From a virus: DNA of 20,026 bases. The DNA lies in the IMG/VR virus record IMGVR_UViG_3300044712_002696, positions 1-20,026 of that record. One strand, written 5' to 3'. Each line of letters opens with the position of its first letter. The first letter of the stretch is position 1. The notes under the pieces are model-generated. The model worked only from the letters and a program-made list of their open reading frames with translations, ran no database searches and was not told the DNA's origin. Below, one piece after another: positions 13,087 through 20,026 of the stretch. The position numbers and the translations under genes were made by a program.

Positions 13087-15914
13087 TGGCCCGCGCCATG
13101 ACCACCCCCGAACAAACCCTGATGCGCACCGCTGGCCAGCGCAGCAAATTGCGCCTGGCGATCTACAATCCTGCCACGGTCTATGCTGCCAGGGTCAATC
13201 AGACCATCACCACCACCGACCAGGTCAAAGAGCTCATCTATGACGGCGGATCGGGCACCCTGGCCAACGTTCTGCCCGATATGACCCTGCTGGTGGGCAC
13301 TGCCGCCGGACTGGGCGATAAGGGCGTGCTGCGCATTCGCAAGGCGCCCAGCGCAACTGTGATTTATTTCAACGAAACCAGTGAGGTCGCTTGGGCCGAT
13401 AATGATTATCTGACCGTGTTAAACGAGTTCCTGCCCGCAGCCCGACCGGTCTTTACTGCCGGCGAATCGCTGCTGATCGATTCGGAAATCGCCTACACCG
13501 GGCAGCACTTCTTTTGTGAGCCTGTGCCGATTATGGGGCCGGCTGTGGCCGTGCTCGAACTTACCGGCGCCAGCGTCAGCCACACCCGCAGCCCGGGCGC
13601 GTCTTACTGTCCAGGGTCGACGATCAGCACCTACGCCTGGGCAGCCACCGGCCCGGCATCCGTCACCATCACCAATGGGACCACAGTCACCCCGACCTTT
13701 GTATTTACCGCTATTGGCTGGTATCGCCTGGCATTGACGGTCACAGCCGCCAATTACGTCAGCCGCACGGGGTACCGCTGGGTTTATATCTGGGATGCAG
13801 CTCACCCGCTGATCGACTTCTCCGGCCCGGCCCCCACCGGCAGCCAGGACGCCGGCGGATGGGAATTTTCCATCACCAAAGCCAACCAGGCTGATCTTAC
13901 CTACATCGATGATCGCGCAATGGTGGCCGTAGTGGCAGAGGATTGGTATGGATCGACAAAGCAATCCGTAGGACCCGTATCCGGATTCGAAAACGTGGTG
14001 GCCATCGGCTGGATCTCCGGAGAAACCATCGAATGGGATCCGCGTAAGTTTTCGGTCAAGTTTTCGGTCAAGGGTCCGCATTACTGGCTATCGCAGCTCA
14101 ACGCCCAATCGGTCACCCTCAAGAATATTACCGACGCCATCCCAACCGAGTGGGACCAATTCCACGACCTGACCGTCGACCAGGCGCTCTGGCACGTGTG
14201 CGCCTGGCGCTCGACGATCACGACCTGCATGGATGTGTTTTTGACAGGGGATACCGCGTTGGTGCCGATCATCAGCGGTACGGGGTCCTCACTGTGGGAG
14301 GCACTGCGAACCATCTCCAAAAAGATCGGAGCATCGCCACTCTGTGACCGCTATGGTCGCCTGTTCATCGAAGTCGATACCCAAGTTTTACCCACTGCCG
14401 ATCGGGCCGCGATCCCGATCGTGATGGACGTCGGCAAGGTCGACTGGAAGGACAGTATCCAGCTTGCGCGCCGGTTGACCCGGGTTGTATCCATCCTGGA
14501 TTTATCGGCCCAATCCTACGATGGCACGACCACCACTCAGATCCTGGCCCGCGCGCCTGGCAATGTCGGCGCCCAGTATGGACGCCCTGACACCTCAGAC
14601 GGTTGGATCGTCCCTACCCAGGACCGTGCTAACGAACTGGCCGGGCTGATTTGGGCGCAGCGCAATAACGCCTACCCGGTCGAACCGATCTCAATCGCCG
14701 CCAACAATCGCATGATCGATATTTGCCCACGCCAGGTGATCACCCAGTCGCTGTCCACCGGCGATACTGTGCGCGGCCTGAGCTGGACCACCCGGCGATT
14801 GATCCCGCGCCGAGTCGAATTTGTGCTCAATCCCAAAACCGGGCGGATGCACACTGAGGTTGAAGCCGAAACCGAGACGACCGGACCGGTGGGGGTGAAG
14901 GTTATCCCATCGCAGCCGCCTGTGGTCAATATTCCGCCACAACCACCGATTCCGAAAAATCCTCCGCCAGGATGGGTAGATACGCCCTGGTACCCGCCAT
15001 ACGTCCCAAAAGAGCCTAAACCAGGAAGCTGTGGAAGCGATTTAGGAAGCCATAATGGTCCGTGGACCTTATATTTTGATAACAACATTTTGCTTCCGAG
15101 CAATTCGGTTTATGCCTATTTCCCTGCCGCGATCCGGGCGAAGTTGGCCGGATATAACACAACCTATATGGAATTATATGCAGTCGCGCAGTTTATTTCT
15201 GCTGATTTAATTTCGGTGGCAGCAATAGATAATGCGAAAGCTGTTCTTCTAAACGGATTTTTTAATAACGATCCGGTTAATAGCTATGTAGTTGAGGGAC
15301 GCGGGGTAAAATTCGAACCAACCAACTGCATGGAAATTGCAGGAATAAAAATATCATTAGGTAGTGGTACTGATTGGGATTGGAACGACGACCAGCCACA
15401 CGGGTGGCAGGATAGTGGCACTCCTTACGGCACGTTTGGGATGATGCCGTTGGGTGGGGAATCGTGTCCTCCTGTAACTACGTATACAGGTGGGGTAACG
15501 ATGAATCAAACCACCTGTGGTGGCTCTACGGATCATGACGTATTTCTGGCTTTGCCTCAGGGAACAGGGAGCGCCACAGGCGCTTATGTCATATTTAATG
15601 TGACCTGGGTAGATTGGGATCATGATCATCCTGGAAATTGGCGCTATTTGATCGCGGGGATTACCTATACGGACCATACATACGACACGGTGACAATTTA
15701 TACCGGTTATGAGAACCAACCGGTAAATTATTACGCCTATGTTAGCGCCGGGAATGAAAATAAGGAGGTCGGGCGAATTGATATTGTGCTGCTGGGGTGG
15801 TATGCGGGGTGCATTGTGAGGATCAATTCGGTCAACCTGGTTGGATTCTCTGTTTCGGCGGGACAACGAGTCTTGATCTCGCCATCGTATCTCTATAATT
15901 TGGTGCAGTCATGA
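13086..15914 (+). CDS. Large tail-tip protein with PKD-like domain and appended C-terminal region
   Basis: 942 residues, probably the tail hub or tip protein. Residues 1-150: beta-rich start ('RLAIYNPATVYAARVNQTI'). About 154-240: an Ig or PKD-like fold, 'STYAWAATGPASVTITNG' then 'FTAIGWYRLALTVTA'. About 290-600: a hub-like region ('WEALRTISKKIGASPLCDRYGRLFIEV', then 'GLSWTTRRLIPRRVEFVLNPKTG'). About 612-648: a proline-rich linker. 649-942: an AT-richer tail with two acidic aromatic motifs ('DWDWNDDQPHGW' at 763, 'DWDHDHPGNW' at 843). The start is ATG 13086, with GGAGGT (13070-13075) upstream; an in-frame ATG at 12867 is within another gene. A 12-base tandem repeat at about 14049-14072 doubles 'FSVK'. 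Confidence 0.7.
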   Translation: MARAMTTPEQTLMRTAGQRSKLRLAIYNPATVYAARVNQTITTTDQVKELIYDGGSGTLANVLPDMTLLVGTAAGLGDKGVLRIRKAPSATVIYFNETSEVAWADNDYLTVLNEFLPAARPVFTAGESLLIDSEIAYTGQHFFCEPVPIMGPAVAVLELTGASVSHTRSPGASYCPGSTISTYAWAATGPASVTITNGTTVTPTFVFTAIGWYRLALTVTAANYVSRTGYRWVYIWDAAHPLIDFSGPAPTGSQDAGGWEFSITKANQADLTYIDDRAMVAVVAEDWYGSTKQSVGPVSGFENVVAIGWISGETIEWDPRKFSVKFSVKGPHYWLSQLNAQSVTLKNITDAIPTEWDQFHDLTVDQALWHVCAWRSTITTCMDVFLTGDTALVPIISGTGSSLWEALRTISKKIGASPLCDRYGRLFIEVDTQVLPTADRAAIPIVMDVGKVDWKDSIQLARRLTRVVSILDLSAQSYDGTTTTQILARAPGNVGAQYGRPDTSDGWIVPTQDRANELAGLIWAQRNNAYPVEPISIAANNRMIDICPRQVITQSLSTGDTVRGLSWTTRRLIPRRVEFVLNPKTGRMHTEVEAETETTGPVGVKVIPSQPPVVNIPPQPPIPKNPPPGWVDTPWYPPYVPKEPKPGSCGSDLGSHNGPWTLYFDNNILLPSNSVYAYFPAAIRAKLAGYNTTYMELYAVAQFISADLISVAAIDNAKAVLLNGFFNNDPVNSYVVEGRGVKFEPTNCMEIAGIKISLGSGTDWDWNDDQPHGWQDSGTPYGTFGMMPLGGESCPPVTTYTGGVTMNQTTCGGSTDHDVFLALPQGTGSATGAYVIFNVTWVDWDHDHPGNWRYLIAGITYTDHTYDTVTIYTGYENQPVNYYAYVSAGNENKEVGRIDIVLLGWYAGCIVRINSVNLVGFSVSAGQRVLISPSYLYNLVQS

Positions 15915-18415
15915 GCAATTTAGCATTACGCAAGGCATTTGACCGCAGAATCGGGAAAAAGCAGGACAAACAAATCGCGTTGCCAGGCTTGTTGGGAAAT
16001 GGCAGCGGTCTGGTCAGTGTTTCAGGGCGCGAAAATTATGTGTATATACGGGCGTGGGATGGGATCCAGGAAATATTTAACAGTCGGGTGCCGCCTGAAA
16101 ATGATATCCAGGTGTGGATTGGATATGACCCGGTACAGCCAGATTTGTTGCAAGTGCTCTCAACGCGATCTGATGCACCAGGCGGAGCGAATGCAGGATA
16201 CGCGCCGGCGAGCCGGTATGAGTATGGCGGGGCCGATCCGATCCATCTCGATAAACGGCAGGCGATGTGGGGAGGGTACGTTGGCCGGGTAAGCGGGATG
16301 GTGATTGGGGTCTGGCCGGATTATATCTGGAGCGGAGCGGAACATGTGCTGTGCGCGTACCAGACGCTGGACTTGACCACGCACATTCCGGCCACGACGG
16401 GCAAGGCGGCGGCGGTGCTGATTACATGGAACACCAGCGGCGTGGCGGTGGCTACCAAAGGCAGCGAGGTGGACTTTGCCAGCCTGACGCTGGCCAATTG
16501 CCCGGCGGCGCCGGCCGGGACCGTGAAGGTTTTGGCGGCGGTGCGGGTGTACTACGGTCAGACCGCGGTGCAGGAGACACAGACCAACACCGATATCATC
16601 GACCTTCGGGATAGCGCGTATGGGGCCGGGTCGACCATTGCGCCGGGTACGGTGCCATTGTCGGCGCTGGCCAACATTGCAGCTAATACGGTGATCGGGA
16701 ATAACACCGGGTCGCCGGCGACGCCGGCGGCGGTGACCATTGGAGACCTGACGGCGTCTTCTCCGTTGGCGGTGAGCGCAACCCGACAGGTGATCGGTGG
16801 GGCGGCGGCGGTCAAATTGGGGGCAAGCGCGGCGGATAAATATTTGTATTCGACGGCGCTGGATACGTGGGCAGAAGGAGTAATAACAGCAGCGGGGCGG
16901 GCGCTTTTGGATGATGCGACGGCGGGGGATCAAAAGGCCACGTTGGGGATCGGTGGGATGGCTACGTCGATCACGGCAGGCAAGATGTTGACGTTGGCGG
17001 CGACGGATAATTACACACTGACGGTGCCGGCGACGGGGACGACAGCGCTACTAGCAACCGCTAACGCATTCACGATTGGGCAGTCTATAGCCGGATCTTC
17101 TGACATCGTGCAACTCAAAGTTAAAGCGAATGCCACACAAACCGCAAACACGTTTGAAATACGCAGCAGCAGCAACATTCTGCAATTAGGCGTAAACGGG
17201 AATGGGGAATTGGGTCTTGGAACTGGGGCAGTTGCTGGAGTTATATTCAACGCGGTAAAAACATATACCGATACAACCGGGTACATGTATGGGATGAAAT
17301 TCATTCCGATCCTGTCACCAACGGCGGACGGGACGGCTAATCTAATCTCGTTTGCGCTGTATCCAACAGCCGGTCAAGTTGCCTACGATCTCAGTTCTAT
17401 AACGGGTTTCTTCATCCAGCCGTCTATCCAGCACCTGGCTGGGGCCAGCATTTCCAATGTGCGCGGCATTCAGGTGCAACCCGATTTCACAGTAACCTCT
17501 GCGGGTACCGTTACAAACAGTCAGGCTATATATATTCCTGATATCAACAAGCACGCAAGCTCAACTGAGGCATTGACTAACCAATATGGTATTTATATGG
17601 ATAGTCAAACCAAAGGAACCAATAATTATGTTATCTATACTAATGCCGGATTGGCTCGGTTAGGAGACCAGCTCTCAATTGTTGGGAGCGCAGACCGGCA
17701 GCAGCTTATTATCACTGGATATTCAACGCAGGCAGTAGCGACGGCGATGGCGCAGATCACACGCAACGATGCTGCGGCAGGCGTGTCGGCTATGCTCGGT
17801 CTGACCGCTCTTGGCAGCGGGGCGGCAGGGGATGGCGGGGCGATCTATCTGCGTGGTAAATCGAGCACAACCGCGGGCCAGGATATGGCGCGGATTGAGT
17901 ATTTATGGACCACGGCCACACACGCGAGCCGGACGGCTGATCTAATATTCTCGACCACGTTGGCCGGGACGCTCGCGGAAAAATGGCGGATGACCGGGTC
18001 CGGACGGCTCGATGGCATGAAGGCCGGAATCACAGAGGAGGGAGGCTTTTACGTCGTCTTGGTCGCCGGTGAGGATTTAGCGCGTGGGGAGGTGGTATCG
18101 AATAGCACCACGACCGACGGGCGAGTTGTTAAAAATCCAACCGATAGTGATATGCCGTGGGGGGTGGTATACGCGGATGCAACTACCGGAAATCCTGTCA
18201 AAATTGTTACGGATGGGATCGCGTATGTCCTTCCGGAGAGCGGGGTAATGGCGGCGCGGGGGTATGTGATTTATTCGTCGGGGAGCGAGGCAGGGCGGGG
18301 AGCGCAGGCGTCGAGCGTGCCGGCGGCTTTACAGCACTGGCGCGAGATTGGGCACTTCATTGACACAGGTTCGGGCAATGGGGCGTTGACCCGGGCTATC
18401 ATTCACCAAAATTAG
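15911..18415 (+). CDS. Tail fibre protein
   Basis: 834 residues with a modular fibre layout. Residues 1-240 are a globular start with 'IEIFNSRVPPENDIQVWIGYD' type strands (real text 'IFNSRVPPENDIQVWIGYD', about 55-73), likely the attachment part. About 240-350 holds repeats common in trimeric fibres, such as 'NIAANTVIGNNTGSPATP' and 'ITAAGRALLDDATAGDQKA'. About 380-604 is an AT-richer, less repetitive stretch. About 704-834 is a compact C-terminal domain ('GEDLARGEVVSNSTTTDGR', 'PWGVVYADATTGNPVKIV', 'HWREIGHFIDTGSGNGALT'). The start overlaps the previous stop (ATGA), and no strong ribosome site is visible, so it probably relies on coupling. It probably mediates host-surface recognition; the receptor is unknown. 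No chaperone domain is recognised. Confidence 0.8.
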   Translation: MSNLALRKAFDRRIGKKQDKQIALPGLLGNGSGLVSVSGRENYVYIRAWDGIQEIFNSRVPPENDIQVWIGYDPVQPDLLQVLSTRSDAPGGANAGYAPASRYEYGGADPIHLDKRQAMWGGYVGRVSGMVIGVWPDYIWSGAEHVLCAYQTLDLTTHIPATTGKAAAVLITWNTSGVAVATKGSEVDFASLTLANCPAAPAGTVKVLAAVRVYYGQTAVQETQTNTDIIDLRDSAYGAGSTIAPGTVPLSALANIAANTVIGNNTGSPATPAAVTIGDLTASSPLAVSATRQVIGGAAAVKLGASAADKYLYSTALDTWAEGVITAAGRALLDDATAGDQKATLGIGGMATSITAGKMLTLAATDNYTLTVPATGTTALLATANAFTIGQSIAGSSDIVQLKVKANATQTANTFEIRSSSNILQLGVNGNGELGLGTGAVAGVIFNAVKTYTDTTGYMYGMKFIPILSPTADGTANLISFALYPTAGQVAYDLSSITGFFIQPSIQHLAGASISNVRGIQVQPDFTVTSAGTVTNSQAIYIPDINKHASSTEALTNQYGIYMDSQTKGTNNYVIYTNAGLARLGDQLSIVGSADRQQLIITGYSTQAVATAMAQITRNDAAAGVSAMLGLTALGSGAAGDGGAIYLRGKSSTTAGQDMARIEYLWTTATHASRTADLIFSTTLAGTLAEKWRMTGSGRLDGMKAGITEEGGFYVVLVAGEDLARGEVVSNSTTTDGRVVKNPTDSDMPWGVVYADATTGNPVKIVTDGIAYVLPESGVMAARGYVIYSSGSEAGRGAQASSVPAALQHWREIGHFIDTGSGNGALTRAIIHQN

Positions 18416-18424
18416 GAGAGAGCA

Positions 18425-18682
18425 ATGGCAACAAGCGATCAAAAAAGCAATCACGTTACCAAAGTGCGCCAAGCTGCTACGCGGTTAATGGATTGCGTCA
18501 AAGAACTTAACGGCCTGCGGGTCGATTGGGATGCGCTCGGGCTGAGCACAGAGTTGGCAGATGAGGATTGCCAGGGTAACACTGCGGCGGATATCGCGGC
18601 GGTGTACACAAGCCACGCGGCGATCAATGCGCTTTTAGCGCAGGGGCACGCGACCAATCTGACGAAAGTGAGGGCGGGATGA
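18425..18682 (+). CDS. Small hypothetical protein after the tail fibre
   Basis: 85 residues, not recognised. A charged helical start ('NHVTKVRQAATRLMDCVKEL') leads into 'RVDWDALGLSTELADEDCQGN' and a final helix with 'AVYTSHAAINALLAQGH'. No membrane segment or catalytic motif is seen. AGGAGAGAG (18414-18422) just precedes the ATG, and the stop overlaps the next start (ATGA). Two Cys residues (positions 23 and 49) are present without a clear metal motif. It could be a small virion component or accessory protein; the sequence does not decide. Confidence 0.6.
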   Translation: MATSDQKSNHVTKVRQAATRLMDCVKELNGLRVDWDALGLSTELADEDCQGNTAADIAAVYTSHAAINALLAQGHATNLTKVRAG

Positions 18683-19032
18683 GAGTCAAATTGTCGGATG
18701 TGTTGAATGCCAATCGGGCACTGCAAAACCTGGGCGGGGTCAAGCTGCCGGCGAAGGGGGCCTGGCGGGTGGCGATGATTGCCAAAAAAATTACGCCAAT
18801 CGTGGAGACGTTCGAAGCGACCCGGAGTGAGATTGCGATCCGGTATGGGGCAACGGAGAGCGCGCCGGTGCCGTCTGAGCGGATGGCGGAGTTTGTCGAG
18901 GAATTAAACGAGCTAGTGAAGGAAGAGGAGGCGATCGACGTCGTGCGGTTGCGGCTGAGCGATTTGGGAGATGCGCTGATTGCGCCGGCGGATCTGGCGG
19001 CGCTGGAGTTTCTGATAGACGGTGATGCGTAA
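18679..19032 (+). CDS. Small phage accessory protein, DUF1617-like
   Basis: 117 residues. It fits, from memory, a family of small proteins encoded at the end of siphophage late operons: an N-terminal 'KLSDVLNANRALQNLGGVKLP' (4-24), 'AWRVAMIAKKITPIVETFEATRSEIAIRYG' (a long helix pair), a charged 'FVEELNELVKEEE' and the ending 'LSDLG..LIAPADLAALEFLI'. That layout resembles DUF1617-type proteins, whose role is unknown to me. The start ATG overlaps the previous stop (ATGA). It is the last plus-strand gene and runs directly into a terminator hairpin. Confidence 0.7.
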   Translation: MRVKLSDVLNANRALQNLGGVKLPAKGAWRVAMIAKKITPIVETFEATRSEIAIRYGATESAPVPSERMAEFVEELNELVKEEEAIDVVRLRLSDLGDALIAPADLAALEFLIDGDA

Positions 19033-19043
19033 TCCCATATTTA

Positions 19044-19083
19044 AAAAAGATAACCTTGTGTAATTGCACAAGGTTATCTTTTT
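19044..19083. terminator. Bidirectional intrinsic terminator between convergent operons
   Basis: A perfect 17-bp stem (19044-19060 with 19067-19083) around a 6-base loop. The left arm begins with an A tract and the right arm ends in a T tract, so the same hairpin yields a U-run on either transcript. It starts 11 bases after the last late gene and ends 1 base before the integrase stop on the other strand, as expected for a shared terminator. Nothing else fits in this 52-base interval. Confidence 0.9.
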
Positions 19084-19084
19084 A

Positions 19085-20026
19085 TTAGAGGTGCATGTTG
19101 TCGACCGGACTGGCTTTGCGGTGGGCACACTCAAGATCGGTCTGGGCAATTTGCAGATATACTTTCACCATGTCCAGTGTGGTGTGGCCCAAGATCGCCT
19201 GGAGAGTATAAATGTCTCCGCCATTACGTAAATAAAAAATGGCAAACGTGTGTCGGAAGCGATGCGGGTGTACATCGGGGATGTCGGCACGTTCGCCGGC
19301 ATTGCGCAGCATATCGCCCAATTGGTCGCGGCACAGTGCGCGATTTTGGTCGGTTACAAATAGTGGCTCATCTGCGCGGGCTCCTTTTCGGCTGAGAAGA
19401 TATTTCCAGATTGCCTGAGCTGTTTTAGCGCTGATCGGGATCTGCCGGTCTTTATTGCCTTTTCCGCCATGCACGACAATCGACTTATTCGCGCTACGCA
19501 AATCCGCTCGTCGGATAATCAACTCGCACAGTTCAGTGGCGCGGATGCCGGTATCCAGCAGCAATAAGACAATTGCCGTATTGCGGTCTGCATCGTCCAG
19601 GCGGTTGCGGACGGTCTTTCCGGTGGTGGTTTTGTAGTAGGCCGAATAGGACAGCGCGCTGATCACATCGCGAATATCTTTCTCGCTGAGGGGTTGGATA
19701 ATCGTCTTCTGTGCTTTTGGCCTTTCCACCAGGTGGACGATATTGGCGGGGACGATGCCCTCATTGGATGCCCAGGCCCAGAGGGATGATAATCCAACAT
19801 GGTAATTGAGTAATGTTTTGTTCGATATTTCCTTTCCTTGAGAGGCTAAAAATTCGATAATCTGTTCGCGTGTAATAGCCGTGAACAGGGGATCGCCGGG
19901 CAAAAAATTGACCAGCTTCCTGAACGTGTTTTTATAATCCGCAATGGTATGGGGGGAAAGACGGCGGGCGGTGGCGGCCATTTCGTAGCCGGCGAGCGCC
20001 TCAGATAGGGTGAGTTCTGTTTTCAT
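19085..20026 (-). CDS. int: Tyrosine recombinase (phage integrase)
   Basis: 313 residues. It catalyses site-specific integration and probably excision. Residues 6-105 are a SAM-like core-binding domain ('RRLSPHTIADYKNTFRKL', 'NKTLLNYHVGLSSLWAWA'). The catalytic set is complete: Arg162 in 'TGIRATELCELI', Lys189 in 'GGKGNKDRQIPI', His255 and Arg258 in 'HPHRFRHTF', His281 in 'LGHTTLDM' and nucleophile Tyr290 in 'VKVYLQI'. There is no extra N-terminal arm-binding domain, so it is the short, XerD-like type. The gene starts at the window edge and its promoter lies outside. It converges on the late operon, with the terminator at its 3' end. An attachment site is not visible here. Confidence 0.93.
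   Translation of the reverse strand: MKTELTLSEALAGYEMAATARRLSPHTIADYKNTFRKLVNFLPGDPLFTAITREQIIEFLASQGKEISNKTLLNYHVGLSSLWAWASNEGIVPANIVHLVERPKAQKTIIQPLSEKDIRDVISALSYSAYYKTTTGKTVRNRLDDADRNTAIVLLLLDTGIRATELCELIIRRADLRSANKSIVVHGGKGNKDRQIPISAKTAQAIWKYLLSRKGARADEPLFVTDQNRALCRDQLGDMLRNAGERADIPDVHPHRFRHTFAIFYLRNGGDIYTLQAILGHTTLDMVKVYLQIAQTDLECAHRKASPVDNMHL

Noticed and set aside
13086-18415. Possible diversity-generating retroelement target in the tail-tip or fibre genes
   Set aside because: No reverse transcriptase is encoded here and I see no variable and template repeat pair.
19044-19083. 17-bp inverted repeat as an integrase core or attachment site
   Set aside because: Position between two convergent stops and the A and T tracts fit a bidirectional terminator better.

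Overview
This window is the late structural half of a temperate, long-tailed, non-contractile (siphovirus-type) member of Caudoviricetes, either a prophage or a phage contig. The order is the classic HK97-like one: small and large terminase, portal, ClpP-type prohead protease, major capsid, head accessory proteins, connector, stopper and neck proteins, tail terminator, tail tube, two-frame tail assembly chaperone, tape measure, distal tail proteins and tail fibre. A tyrosine recombinase on the opposite strand closes it. Tail genes are of tube, terminator and tape-measure type, and no sheath or baseplate-wedge gene is visible, so the tail should be non-contractile.

Layout: (1) bases 1-4453, packaging and prohead building (TerS, TerL, a two-helix membrane protein, portal, protease). 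(2) 4464-6980, capsid, a presumed head decoration protein and a fibre-like repeat protein, with a strong hairpin just after the capsid gene. (3) 6991-8738, connector, stopper, neck and tail terminator. (4) 8746-12697, an unrecognised structural protein, tail tube, frameshifted chaperone pair and tape measure. (5) 12697-18415, tail tip and fibre. (6) 18425-19032, two small accessory genes. (7) 19044-19083, a perfect 17-bp hairpin with flanking A and T tracts that serves as a bidirectional terminator. (8) 19085-20026, integrase on the minus strand. All plus-strand genes are packed with ATGA, GTGA or TGATG overlaps or gaps of under 70 bases, so they probably form one co-transcribed, translationally coupled unit. 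No gene-free stretch exceeds 300 bases. No lysis, lysogeny-control or replication gene is present.

Host: Shine-Dalgarno sites are strong and bacterial, and GC is moderate (about 40-65% by local hand counts). The fibre start and end and several small proteins resemble, from memory only, proteins in Chloroflexota (Anaerolineae-type) genomes and metagenomes. I hold that host assignment at low confidence.

Most notable observations: the head-tail connector (6991-7512) and the adjacent fibre-like protein (6342-6980) end in the same roughly 65-residue module, which I do not recognise; a canonical in-phase C CCT TTC slippery heptamer fuses the two tail chaperone frames; TerL carries a signal-peptide-like N-terminus; and the two distal tail genes show sharp composition breaks at domain borders.
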